Source: JBCCFK01 sp965262315
GTDB taxonomy: Bacteria > Actinomycetota > Acidimicrobiia > Acidimicrobiales > UBA8592
Reading direction: 5' to 3'
DNA length: 64,000 nucleotides
Assembly: GCA_965262315.1 (NCBI GenBank)
Contig: CBDHFJ010000105.1
Location: 62,001 to 126,000, forward strand
Shown: positions 50,774-58,982 of the stretch, one piece after another
Position numbering within the stretch: position 1 is the first letter of the stretch
Layout of the letters: every line of letters begins with the position of its first letter
Position numbers and translations under genes: made by a program
The notes under the pieces: model-generated
Told to the model about the DNA's origin: nothing
Seen by the model: the letters and a program-made list of their open reading frames with translations, nothing else
The model's database searches: none

Positions 50774-51004
50774 TCAGGAGTCCGTGGTGCGGCCGGGGAG
50801 GTTCGCCAGATCGGCCACGTCGATGCCGGCGGCTTCGCGGTTCTGGCGGCTGACCTCTTCGTAGATCTCCTCGCGGTGGACCTGGATGGATCGCGGGGCC
50901 TTGACGCCCAGGCGCACCTGGTCGCCGCGGAACTCGACCACGGTCACGACCACGTCGTGGCCGATGACGACCGACTCTCCGACCTTGCGGCTCAGTACCA
51001 GCAC
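50774..51004 (-). CDS. csrA: Translational regulator CsrA
   Basis: 76 residues: 'MLVLSRKVGESVVIGHDVVV', Arg44 for RNA binding, and a C-terminal helix/extension as in FliW-controlled CsrA. GTG 51004; a TAGGAT box at 51017-51012 seven bases before it suggests a leaderless mRNA. It leads into fliW. Confidence 0.93.
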   Translation of the reverse strand: MLVLSRKVGESVVIGHDVVVTVVEFRGDQVRLGVKAPRSIQVHREEIYEEVSRQNREAAGIDVADLANLPGRTTDS

Positions 51005-51066
51005 AGCGCCGATCCTACCCCTGCACCCCGGCGCGGCCCGGGCATCCGAACCGGGGAGTGGGCGGC

Positions 51067-51717
51067 ATGATCGACAACGTCCGCAGCGCGATGAGTCGCG
51101 TCGAGGCCATTCGGTCGACCATCGGTCGGACCGGTGGCGGGACCGACGTCACCTTGGGAAGCCACGGCGTCTCGGGCACCCGCTCGGCTCGCTCGACCGC
51201 TTCGTTCAGCCAGCTGCTCAGCCAAGCCACAGAGCGCCGGACCCTCGGCGACTTCATCGGGCACACCTCGCCGCTCGGCCACACGTCCTGGGGCGGCCCG
51301 CAGACGCCGCTCGTCGGGACCGACTCCGGCGCCCCCCGAGGCCTGGAGGGTTTCCAGAACGGCCTGATCCCGCTGGAGCGGCTCTCGCCGATCCCGGGCA
51401 ACGAGTTCATGTGGTCGCCCGCGGCGGAGTCGTTCAAGCGGATGTACGCCGACGCGGCACGCGACGGCGTGAACCTCATCGTGATCGATGCCTACCGGCC
51501 CCTCGCCGACCAGCACCGCCTCGCCGACGAGCTCGGGCTCTACAAGGAGGGCGGCTGGGCCGCCGTGCCCGGCACCAGCCAGCACGGTTGGGGTCGAGCC
51601 GTGGACCTGACCCTCGACGACGCGGCCCTCGCCTGGATGCGCGAGCACGCGTCCAAGTACGGCTTCGTCGAGACGGTGCCCCGCGAGCCCTGGCACTGGG
51701 AGTACCACGGCGTCTGA
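51067..51717 (+). CDS. M15/VanY-type D-Ala-D-Ala carboxypeptidase
   Basis: 216 residues. The zinc motifs are 'SQHGWGRAVDLT' (SxHxxGxAxD) and 'EPWHWEYHG' (WHxE), in a domain from ~115 on; the first ~80 residues are a Ser/Thr-rich region without signal peptide. In the midst of the flagellar locus and without a signal peptide, it may be exported by the flagellar gate to trim peptidoglycan. ATG 51067 has a GGGGAG site; GTG 51058 is possible. Confidence 0.85.
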   Translation: MIDNVRSAMSRVEAIRSTIGRTGGGTDVTLGSHGVSGTRSARSTASFSQLLSQATERRTLGDFIGHTSPLGHTSWGGPQTPLVGTDSGAPRGLEGFQNGLIPLERLSPIPGNEFMWSPAAESFKRMYADAARDGVNLIVIDAYRPLADQHRLADELGLYKEGGWAAVPGTSQHGWGRAVDLTLDDAALAWMREHASKYGFVETVPREPWHWEYHGV

Positions 51718-51738
51718 GCCCGTGGGCGGCCCCGGGGG

Positions 51739-53214
51739 TCAGCGCCCGACGGCCAAGGTCCCCGGGGGCTGTGTCGCCTGCCCGAGCGCGGGGTCGTCGG
51801 GTGCCAGGTACCCGCCATCGGGTCCGGGGGGAGCGGCGTAGCCGGTCATGGTCGGGAGTCCCGGGAGCAGCTCACCGGCCGGTGCTCCGCCGAGCCGGGG
51901 GAGCTCGACCGGGGCCTCGAGCAGTTCTCGGAGGCGGTCCCACGCCACGGCACCGGGTTCGACGTGGTCGACGTTCTGGCGGAGGAAGTCGTCGATGAGC
52001 TGGCGGCGGGCCATGTACTCGTCGAGGTCCGGGTTCGCCCCGGGTTCGTACGCCCCGATCTCGACCAGGTCCCGGCCGGCATCCCACGCTGCGAGCAGCG
52101 TCCGGAGCCGGATGACCATCGCGGTCTGCTCGGGAGTCTGCACCTTGGTCGCCAGTCGGCTCGCGCTCTCGAGGACGTCGACGGTGGGGTAGTGGCCGGC
52201 GCTGGCGAGCCGGCGGCTGAGCACCACGTGGCCGTCCAGGATCGAGCGTGCGTGGTCGGCCACCGGTTCGTTCATGTCGTCGCCCTCGACGAGGACGGTG
52301 TAGATGCCGGTGATCGACCCGTGCTCTCGGGGTCCGGCGCGCTCCAACAGTTGGGGCAGGGCGCTGAACGTCGATGGCGGGTAGCCGCGAGTCGTCGGCG
52401 GTTCACCGGCGGCGAGGCCGATGTCGCGCTGGGCCATGGCGATGCGGGTCAGCGAGTCGAGCAGCAGCAACACGTGCTGGCCGCTGTCGGCGAAGTGCTC
52501 GGCGATCCGGGTCGCGGTGAAGGCTGCACGGCGCCGAACCAGCGCGGGCTCGTCCGACGTCGCCACCACCACGCAGGTACGGCCGCAGCCTTCGGGGCCG
52601 AGGTCGTCCTCGAGGAACTCCCGGACCTCGCGACCGCGCTCGCCGATCAGCCCCACCACCACGACGTCGGCGCTGGTGCCGCGGGCGACCATGCCGAGCA
52701 GGGTGGACTTGCCCACACCCGAGCCGGCCATGATGCCGATGCGCTGGCCGCTGCCGCTGGTGAGGGCCGTGTCCAGCACCCGGACGCCGAGGTCGATCGG
52801 CTCGGTGATGCGCTGACGGAGGAGGGGGTTGGGGATCGACCCCTGCACGTCGACCCTGGTCGTGGTTCCCGCCACCGGCCCCTTGCCGTCGATCGGGATC
52901 CCGGCGTGGTTGACGACGCGGCCGATCAGGCCGTGGCCGACGTCGAGCTTGGGCGGCTCGCCGGTGGCCTCGACGACGTCGCCCGCGGCGATGCCGTCCA
53001 TCGCGCCGATCGGCATCAGCACGACGGCGTTCGGTCGGATCGCCACCACCTCGGCCGGGCGGCGGGAGGCGCCGATCCACATGAGGTCACCGATGGCGGA
53101 CGGAAGGCGGGTCGCCTCGATCTCCAGGCCGACCACGCGCGTGACCCGCCCCAGTCGGCGAACCGGGGAGCGTTCGGTCAGCAGCTCCCGCCAGGGGCCG
53201 GGATCACGGGGCAT
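51739..53214 (-). CDS. fliI: Flagellar export ATPase FliI
   Basis: 491 residues. Walker A 'GIMAGSGVGKSTLLG' near 165, 'GERGREVREFLEDDLG', Walker B 'VLLLLDSLTRIAMAQRDIGLAAGEPP' in outline, and 'YPPSTFSALPQLLERAG' follow the FliI/F1-beta pattern. ATG 53214 overlaps fliH by 11 bases. A Pro/Gly-rich tail of ~50 residues is unusual. Confidence 0.95.
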   Translation of the reverse strand: MPRDPGPWRELLTERSPVRRLGRVTRVVGLEIEATRLPSAIGDLMWIGASRRPAEVVAIRPNAVVLMPIGAMDGIAAGDVVEATGEPPKLDVGHGLIGRVVNHAGIPIDGKGPVAGTTTRVDVQGSIPNPLLRQRITEPIDLGVRVLDTALTSGSGQRIGIMAGSGVGKSTLLGMVARGTSADVVVVGLIGERGREVREFLEDDLGPEGCGRTCVVVATSDEPALVRRRAAFTATRIAEHFADSGQHVLLLLDSLTRIAMAQRDIGLAAGEPPTTRGYPPSTFSALPQLLERAGPREHGSITGIYTVLVEGDDMNEPVADHARSILDGHVVLSRRLASAGHYPTVDVLESASRLATKVQTPEQTAMVIRLRTLLAAWDAGRDLVEIGAYEPGANPDLDEYMARRQLIDDFLRQNVDHVEPGAVAWDRLRELLEAPVELPRLGGAPAGELLPGLPTMTGYAAPPGPDGGYLAPDDPALGQATQPPGTLAVGR

Positions 53215-53764
53215 CGGTCGCACCGGTGACGGCCTGCACGAGTGCCGGGCGGAGGCGTTCGATGGTGTCGGCCCACGAGCGTTCCACCGCGCCGTCGCTG
53301 GCGAGCAGGCGGAAGTCGGTTGCGTCGAGAGCGGGGTCGGGCACCACCTCGACCGTCGGTGGCGGGTGGAGGTGCGGTGCGACGTCGGTGGCGACGTGGA
53401 GGGTGAGCGACGTCTCGTGCTCGAAGGATCCGAGGGCTTCCGCGACCGCCCGATCGATGTCGGTCGCGTGTCCTTCGGGCGTGTTCTGCCCGAGGTACCA
53501 GGAGACGAGGTCGGCGGCCAGGGCCACGACGGTCTCGGCATCGACACGGTGGGCGGCGACGATGGCGTCGACCGCATGGGCCGAGGTCTCCACCAGGCGG
53601 TCTCGCAGCTCCGCGACCACGGCCTCGAGTTGGGCCGTCGCCGCGGCTGCACCCTCTTCGAATCCGCGTTCGTAGGCACTGGCCACCGCCTCGTCCACGG
53701 CGGACTCGTCCAGCTGATCGGCGGGGTCGACCACGACCGTCCCTTTGAGGACCCGGCCGTTCAC
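53204..53764 (-). CDS. fliH: Flagellar export ATPase regulator FliH
   Basis: 186 residues. 'SAYERGFEEGAAAATAQLEAVVAELRDRL' in outline gives the FliH coiled coil with GxxxG-like spacing, and the C-terminal part has the V-ATPase-E-like shape. GTG 53764 overlaps the preceding stop (GTGA). It lies directly before fliI. Confidence 0.85.
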   Translation of the reverse strand: MNGRVLKGTVVVDPADQLDESAVDEAVASAYERGFEEGAAAATAQLEAVVAELRDRLVETSAHAVDAIVAAHRVDAETVVALAADLVSWYLGQNTPEGHATDIDRAVAEALGSFEHETSLTLHVATDVAPHLHPPPTVEVVPDPALDATDFRLLASDGAVERSWADTIERLRPALVQAVTGATDAP

Positions 53765-54024
53765 GATCCGCTCCGGTACGGCGACGTGCCTCGCCGGCGT
53801 CCGGCGACGATGCGGTCGGTCGCCAGGTCGAGCAGGTGCTCGCAGCGTTGGAACAGCACGATCGCTCGTTGCCGGTCGCTCGGCGACAGTGGTGTCGTCG
53901 GGGGCTCGATCTCCAGGTCGATCGGCGGCGCGTGACCACGACGCAGCGCCGCCTCCTGGCGGTCGATCTGGTTCGCCAGGCGGTCGAGCACGTCACCCCA
54001 CTCCGACGATGTCGGCGCGCTCAT
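53761..54024 (-). CDS. Small protein between fliD and fliH, possible FliT-type chaperone
   Basis: 87 residues, helical and charged: 'WGDVLDRLANQIDRQEAALRRG', then 'LSPSDRQRAIVLFQRCEHLLDLATDRIVAGRR'. It overlaps fliD (ATGA) and fliH (GTGA). FliT commonly follows fliD, but sequence likeness is too weak to name it. Confidence 0.6.
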   Translation of the reverse strand: MSAPTSSEWGDVLDRLANQIDRQEAALRRGHAPPIDLEIEPPTTPLSPSDRQRAIVLFQRCEHLLDLATDRIVAGRRRGTSPYRSGS

Positions 54025-55586
54025 GCGGGTTGACCCCCGAGGACGCTGGCGAGGTAGTTGGACTGGGACTGGAGCTGGCCGATGAGCGACTCCAGGGAGG
54101 CGAACTGTCGCTGGTAGCGCTCCTCGACGGCCTCGAGCCGGACCTCCTGATTGAGGATCTGCGCTTCGAGTGCCTCGATGTTGTTCTCCGCGGTGGACTT
54201 CGCCGTCGGGATGCGTCCGCTCTCGTCGAGCAGTGCCTCGACTGCGGCGTCGAGCACGTCGAGCACCCCGTCGTCGACAACCGCCGCGTCGCCGAGGAGC
54301 AGTCGTTCGACGCCGGCAGGATCGTCGGCGACGCTCTCGCTGAGCCTGGACTCGTCGACGCTGTAGGTGCCGTCGGACTGCATGGTCACACCGATCTGGC
54401 TCAGGAGGACCAGCGAGCTGGAGTCGACGACCGTCGACATGGCGACGGTCAGCTCGCTGGCCACCGACCGGGCGGTGAAGCTGCCCACGAGCGGTCCGCC
54501 CTGGTTCGTCTCGGTGTCGTAGCTCTGATAGTTCGACAGCTGCGAGAGGATCGACGAGATGCCGTCGACCACGTCCACCACACTCTGCACCCGGCTCTCG
54601 GTGTCGGCGCCGACGGTGATCTGCACGTCGGTCCCGGGGGAGGCGCCCACCAGGTCCAGGGTCACGCCGTCGATGAGGTCGGCGATGGTGTTGGTCGATC
54701 GGGTCACGGTCAGGCCGCCGCCACCCAGGCTCACCGCTGCGTCGGATGCGGGGCGCAGCGTGGTGAAACCGCCACTGAACAAGGAGAGGGCGGACAGGTC
54801 GATGTCGGCTGCGTGATCCAGACCGGTCTCGGTCGAGGTGAGAACGAGCCGGTAGGGGGTCGAGGTGCCGTCGCCGGTGTCGACGAGCTGGGCCCGGACC
54901 GGCCCTCCCGTGGCGTTGATCGAGCTGACGAGGTTGGCGAGGGTGGTGGTGGCGTCGGCCTCGACGATGGTGACGGCCGCGGTGCCCTCGCTGAGGGTGC
55001 CCGTGATGTCGACGGTGATCGAGCCGCCGCTGTCGCCGGTGATCGTGAACGAGCCGCCCGAGGTGTCGACGGTCTCGGTGACCCCGTCGAAGGAGATCGT
55101 GGCCTCGTTGGCGTCGTCGTCGATCGACACGACCGTCAGGTTGTAGGTGCCGTCGGTCAACGTGTGGCTGTTCAGCGAGGTGCCGATGGCGGTGAAACCG
55201 CCCGAGAGCTCGGCCGTTCCGGCGCCGACCAGTTCGGTGCCGTCGCCGAGGGCGGCCGAGGTGACCTGCTGGGCCGCCGCCAGCGCGTCGACCTGGACGG
55301 TGTAGACGCCGGCCAGAGCAGACCCGTTGACCGACGCCTGGACCAGGGACTCGTCGTTCGACGCGACGGTGGCAGCCTCCAGGGCATCGCCGTCGCGAAT
55401 GGCGGTGATCGCCGTGGCGACCGTGTTCAGTCGGGACTGGATGTCGGACCACGCGTCGAGGGCTTCGTTCTCGGTGTCCGCCGATCGCTGGAGCCGCCGC
55501 ACGGTGGCGCGCTCGGCGAACATCAGGCCGTCGATGAGCGAGCTGGTGTCGATGCCGGACGCGAGGCCGGAGACCTGGAAGCTCAC
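54021..55586 (-). CDS. fliD: Filament cap protein FliD
   Basis: 521 residues. N-terminal 'VSGLASGIDTSSLIDGLMFAE' and C-terminal 'LNQEVRLEAVEERYQRQFASLESLIGQLQSQSNYLASVLG' in outline are the FliD D0/D1 coils; the middle is Ser/Thr/Asp-rich beta structure. GTG overlaps the fliW2 stop (GTGA). Confidence 0.93.
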   Translation of the reverse strand: MSFQVSGLASGIDTSSLIDGLMFAERATVRRLQRSADTENEALDAWSDIQSRLNTVATAITAIRDGDALEAATVASNDESLVQASVNGSALAGVYTVQVDALAAAQQVTSAALGDGTELVGAGTAELSGGFTAIGTSLNSHTLTDGTYNLTVVSIDDDANEATISFDGVTETVDTSGGSFTITGDSGGSITVDITGTLSEGTAAVTIVEADATTTLANLVSSINATGGPVRAQLVDTGDGTSTPYRLVLTSTETGLDHAADIDLSALSLFSGGFTTLRPASDAAVSLGGGGLTVTRSTNTIADLIDGVTLDLVGASPGTDVQITVGADTESRVQSVVDVVDGISSILSQLSNYQSYDTETNQGGPLVGSFTARSVASELTVAMSTVVDSSSLVLLSQIGVTMQSDGTYSVDESRLSESVADDPAGVERLLLGDAAVVDDGVLDVLDAAVEALLDESGRIPTAKSTAENNIEALEAQILNQEVRLEAVEERYQRQFASLESLIGQLQSQSNYLASVLGGQPA

Positions 55587-56035
55587 GTCGGAGCCTGCAG
55601 CACGTCGGTCCCGGGTCCGGGCATCGGCAGCGGTGCCCGGACGGGCAGGTCGGCGTCGAGGACGACCTGACGGGCGGTGAAGGCCGTGACGTTGACGACG
55701 AGCGGTGCCATCAGGTTGGCGGTCATGGACCCGTCGGCCCGATCGACCGAGACCAGGCAGAAGACGATCAGCTCGTTGTCCGCGTCGGCCTCGAGCAGGG
55801 TCTGGTCCTCTTCGTCGAGGGTGACCTCGTAGTCGGGGAAGTAGACGAACGGGTTGACGGCCAGGAACCAGAGCCGTTCGTCGCGGGCGTCGATGACGCG
55901 CACGAAGATGCCGTACTCGTCGACGGTGTCGAGGCGCAGGCCCCGAACCTGCGGGAACCCGGGCAGGCCGTCCAGGAGTTGAAGGCCGTCGTCGGGGACG
56001 TCCAGGACGATGGTGGAGATGCTTGCGATGCTCAT
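55583..56035 (-). CDS. FliW paralogue (second copy)
   Basis: 150 residues with the FliW pattern 'LLDGLPGFPQVRGLRL', 'ERLWFLAVNPFVYFPDYEV', and 'SMTANLMAPLVVNVTAFTARQVVL'. It is clearly diverged from the copy next to csrA and is locked by overlaps between flgL (ATGA) and fliD (GTGA). It may sense a different export substrate. Confidence 0.88.
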   Translation of the reverse strand: MSIASISTIVLDVPDDGLQLLDGLPGFPQVRGLRLDTVDEYGIFVRVIDARDERLWFLAVNPFVYFPDYEVTLDEEDQTLLEADADNELIVFCLVSVDRADGSMTANLMAPLVVNVTAFTARQVVLDADLPVRAPLPMPGPGTDVLQAPT

Positions 56036-56916
56036 CGGAGGTAGTCCACGAGGCTCGGGAGTTGGAGGCGGGCGGTGGCGGCGAGCACGGACTCGTAGGC
56101 CGTCTCGGCGATGGTCAGTTCCAGCGCGGTCTCGGCCAGGTCGGCGTCGATGATCGACGACCGGTAGGCGCGGATCTCGTCTCGGCGTTCGGTGCTCGAC
56201 TGCATGGCGCGGTCCACGACGTTGCCGCGAGCGCCGACACTGCCGAGTGCTTCTCGGAGGCGTTCGCTGGCGACGTCGACCCTGCTGAGGTCGGTGGTCG
56301 AGATCGTGGCGGAGTTGCCGGCGCGCACGTTGGCGACGATGTCGTCGATGATGGCGAACACGTCATCGCCTGCAGCGAAGCCGAACGCATCGTTGCCATC
56401 GACGTTGATCTGGACGGTGAGGGTGTGGTCGACCCGTCGCTGGACCTGCCCGGAGTCGCCGGCGAAGACGATGGTGCCGGCCGAGTCCTGGACGGCCACA
56501 TCGGCGAAGCCACCGAACACCGCTCGCCCGTCGAAGGTGGTGTTGGCGATGTCGAACAGCTGCCCCCGCAGGCCTTCGAGCTCCACGGCGATGCCCTCGC
56601 GCGCCTCGGGTCCCTGCGACGAGCCGGCGGCGATGGTCAGCTCGCTCACCCGGTGGAAGAGGGAGACGGCGCTCTGGAGGGCGTTGTCCTGCGTGGAGAG
56701 CCAGGCGCGAGCGTTGTCGGCGGCGTTCGCATAGGTCTGGAGGGCCTTGTCCTCGGCGAGCAGCCGATCGGCGTGCACGGCGAGTTCGGGGTCGTCGCTC
56801 CATCGGTTGATGGCGCGCCCGGTCGAGAGCCGTTCGCTGATCTTGGCCACGTCGGTCGTGGTCCGGTCGAGATGGTGGCGGAGCAGGTCGTAGCGGGCGC
56901 GTTCGGTCACTCGCAT
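56032..56916 (-). CDS. flgL: Hook-filament junction protein FlgL
   Basis: About 294 residues with flagellin-like ends: 'RHHLDRTTTDVAKISERLSTGRAINRWSDDPELAV' in outline and 'IIDADLAETALELTIAETAYESVLAATARLQLPSLVDYLR'. The first ATG (56916) follows a GTG at 56919; a GGGAGGTGA site serves either. Confidence 0.92.
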   Translation of the reverse strand: MRVTERARYDLLRHHLDRTTTDVAKISERLSTGRAINRWSDDPELAVHADRLLAEDKALQTYANAADNARAWLSTQDNALQSAVSLFHRVSELTIAAGSSQGPEAREGIAVELEGLRGQLFDIANTTFDGRAVFGGFADVAVQDSAGTIVFAGDSGQVQRRVDHTLTVQINVDGNDAFGFAAGDDVFAIIDDIVANVRAGNSATISTTDLSRVDVASERLREALGSVGARGNVVDRAMQSSTERRDEIRAYRSSIIDADLAETALELTIAETAYESVLAATARLQLPSLVDYLR

Positions 56917-56947
56917 CACTGATCACCTCCCGGCGTTCGTCCTGGAC

Positions 56948-58306
56948 TCATCGGGTGACTCCCGTCCGGTTGATCAGTCGGTCGAGCATCTCGTCCAGCA
57001 CCGTGATGACCCGGGCGGCCGCTTCGTACGCCCGCTGGTACTGGAGCATGTCGGTCAGTTCCTCGTCGGTGGAGACTCCGCTGACCTCGGCGATGCTGCG
57101 CTCGATGTCGCCCACGACGATCTCGGCGATGTCGTGCTGGGACCGGGACTGCTGCGCTTCGAGTCCGAGGTAACCCTGGAGCGACGCGAACAGCTCGCTG
57201 ATGGTCGATCCGCTGCTGCCGGCAGCGGACCGCAGGCCGCCGATGAGCAGGGCGTGATTGCCGTCCGCGGCTGCGCCCGACGACGACGCCGCGATCATGG
57301 TGGTGGTCAGCGCCGGGTCCACCGCGAGGTCGTCGGCGGCGGTGCCCACGAAGAAGTCCCGGCCGTCCACGCCGTCGAGGCCGTAGCCGGCGGCGTGGGT
57401 GGTGTTGACGAGGTCACGGAGGTCCACCGCGATGGCGTCGAGGCGGGCATTGAGATCGTCGAGCACGGTGCCGCCGAGCTCGACCAGCGTGCCGAGCTCG
57501 CCCGACAGCGCGGCCGGCTGACCGGTCGAGACCCAGGAGACCACCGGTGGGCTGCCGGTGACCTCCAGGGTTTCGGCCCGCTCCATCTGCACGATCGGCA
57601 TGTTGTTGATCGTGACCCGGACGTCGCCGTCGGCCTCGGTGGTGGTGAAGGCACCGGTGAGTTCGGTGAGCTCGGCCAGGGCCACGTTGCGGCGGTCGAG
57701 CAGGTCGTTGGGCGTCGCACCCGACACCCGGGCGGACTTGATCTGCCCGTTCAGGTTCGCGATCTCGGCGGTCAGGTCGTTGACCCGCAGGGTCGTGGAC
57801 TCCATGTCCAGGCGAACCTCCTCGCGCAGGTCGACCAGCCGGTCGGCGGCTCGGTTCAGCTGCCCGGCGAGGTTGATGCCGCTCGACAGCACCTGGTCCC
57901 GGCTGGTGGCGCTCTCGGGGTTCTGGCTGAGGTCCTCCCAGCTGTTCCAGAAGGCCGCCAGGTCCTGCGAGAGGCCCTCGTCGATGGTGCCGAGGATCTG
58001 TTCGGCTCGTCCGAAGAAGTTCGCTCGGGTTCCCCAGCTGGCGAGCTGGCCCAGGGTCTGGCGGTGGTTGGCGTGGAGGAGGGTGTCGGTCGCCCTGGTG
58101 ACGGCCTTCACGATGACGCCACGGCCGCGGTGGCCGGGCCCGTAGAGCCCGCGCTGGGTCAACATCGGTTCGCCGGGAGCGGTCTCGACCCGCTGGCGCG
58201 AGTACCCGATGGTGTTCGCGTTCGCGACGTTGTGGGCGGCTGTCTCCAGCTGCTGTTGCGCCGCGACGAGACCCGAGCTGCCGATGCGGAGACCTCCGAA
58301 GCTCAC
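56948..58306 (-). CDS. flgK: Hook-filament junction protein FlgK
   Basis: 452 residues. 'IGSSGLVAAQQQLETAAHNVANANTIGYSRQRVETAPG' in outline is the rod/hook N-terminal motif, and the end 'EELTDMLQYQRAYEAAARVITVLDEMLDRLINRTG' is typical of FlgK. GTG 58306 has a GGAGGTG site and lies one base after the flgN stop. Confidence 0.93.
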   Translation of the reverse strand: MSFGGLRIGSSGLVAAQQQLETAAHNVANANTIGYSRQRVETAPGEPMLTQRGLYGPGHRGRGVIVKAVTRATDTLLHANHRQTLGQLASWGTRANFFGRAEQILGTIDEGLSQDLAAFWNSWEDLSQNPESATSRDQVLSSGINLAGQLNRAADRLVDLREEVRLDMESTTLRVNDLTAEIANLNGQIKSARVSGATPNDLLDRRNVALAELTELTGAFTTTEADGDVRVTINNMPIVQMERAETLEVTGSPPVVSWVSTGQPAALSGELGTLVELGGTVLDDLNARLDAIAVDLRDLVNTTHAAGYGLDGVDGRDFFVGTAADDLAVDPALTTTMIAASSSGAAADGNHALLIGGLRSAAGSSGSTISELFASLQGYLGLEAQQSRSQHDIAEIVVGDIERSIAEVSGVSTDEELTDMLQYQRAYEAAARVITVLDEMLDRLINRTGVTR

Positions 58307-58307
58307 C

Positions 58308-58727
58308 TCACACCTCCGCGACCAGGAACGGGTGGCTCGGACGGTCGGGAGCGGCGGGTGCCGCGCCACCGACGACGCTGAGATGACGGATCGTGTCGGC
58401 GGCCAGCACCCGGACTGCCGCCGCTGCGGTCTGCACGGTGCGTGTCCGCTCGCGGCGGGCGCTCAAGGCGCGGCGGAGGCGGGGCCCGTTGACGGGATCG
58501 GCCAGATCCTGGAGGTCGTGGAGCGCGGAGTCGCGGCGACTCGCGTACGCCGCGAGCGCGGCGTCGCACCGTTCGGCCTCCTCCATCGCCTGTGCGAGCC
58601 CGTCGAGCACCGCGTCGACCCGGGCGAACGCGCCAGTGGCCAGCATCGAGCGCACCGCGACGGTGTGCAGCGCGACATCGTCGAGGCCTCGGATGTGATC
58701 CTCGATCAGCTCGATCAGCTGGGGCAT
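58308..58727 (-). CDS. flgN: FlgN-like chaperone of FlgK/FlgL
   Basis: 139 residues, helical coil ('MPQLIELIEDHIRGLDDVAL', 'LDGLAQAMEEAERCDAALAAYASRRDSALHDLQDLAD' in outline). Position in front of flgK-flgL and size fit FlgN; the sequence family is loose. ATG 58727 is the first start after the promoter at 58810-58836. It heads an eight-gene overlapping unit down to fliI. Confidence 0.7.
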   Translation of the reverse strand: MPQLIELIEDHIRGLDDVALHTVAVRSMLATGAFARVDAVLDGLAQAMEEAERCDAALAAYASRRDSALHDLQDLADPVNGPRLRRALSARRERTRTVQTAAAAVRVLAADTIRHLSVVGGAAPAAPDRPSHPFLVAEV

Positions 58728-58809
58728 GGGTCGGGACGTCTCTCGTGAACGACACGGCGGAGCGGCGGCGGCGAGTTGTCCCGAATCGCGTGGCCTCGGA
58801 TTGCTCTGA

Positions 58810-58836
58810 CAATCGGCACCCTTCTCGACGACTTGA
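58810..58836 (-). promoter_or_regulatory. FliA (sigma28)-type promoter of the flgN-to-fliI operon
   Basis: Minus strand: TCAA (58836-58833), 15 bases, GCCGATTG (58817-58810). Leader to flgN is about 75 bases. Confidence 0.72.
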
Positions 58837-58929
58837 GTCTTTCGACCCAGACCTCGCGGCCCACTCGCCTGGGTCAGGATGCCCACCGAGTCGAGGCCCT
58901 GGGTCTTTCGACCCACACCTCATGGCCCA
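58835..58929. repeat. 29-base imperfect direct repeat between flgN and flhB promoters
   Basis: Copies at 58835-58863 and 58901-58929 agree in about 25 of 29 bases and both contain GTCTTTCGACCCA...ACCTC...GGCCCA. The first touches the -35 box of the flgN promoter, the second contains the -35 box of the flhB promoter. The core GGGTCTTTCGACCC of the second copy is also a five-pair inverted repeat. Confidence 0.6.
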
Positions 58930-58946
58930 GAGGTGTGGGCCGATGG
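58920..58946 (+). promoter_or_regulatory. FliA (sigma28)-type promoter of flhB
   Basis: Plus strand: TCAT (58920-58923), 15 bases, GCCGATGG (58939-58946). The leader to flhB is about 30 bases. Confidence 0.62.
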
Positions 58947-58982
58947 GACCAGGACCTCATCCTCCGCGTCACGGGGCCGGCG

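Noticed and set aside
51008..51015. Sigma28-type promoter for the M15 peptidase
   Set aside because: GCCGATCC fits the -10 box, but there is no TNAA at the right distance upstream.
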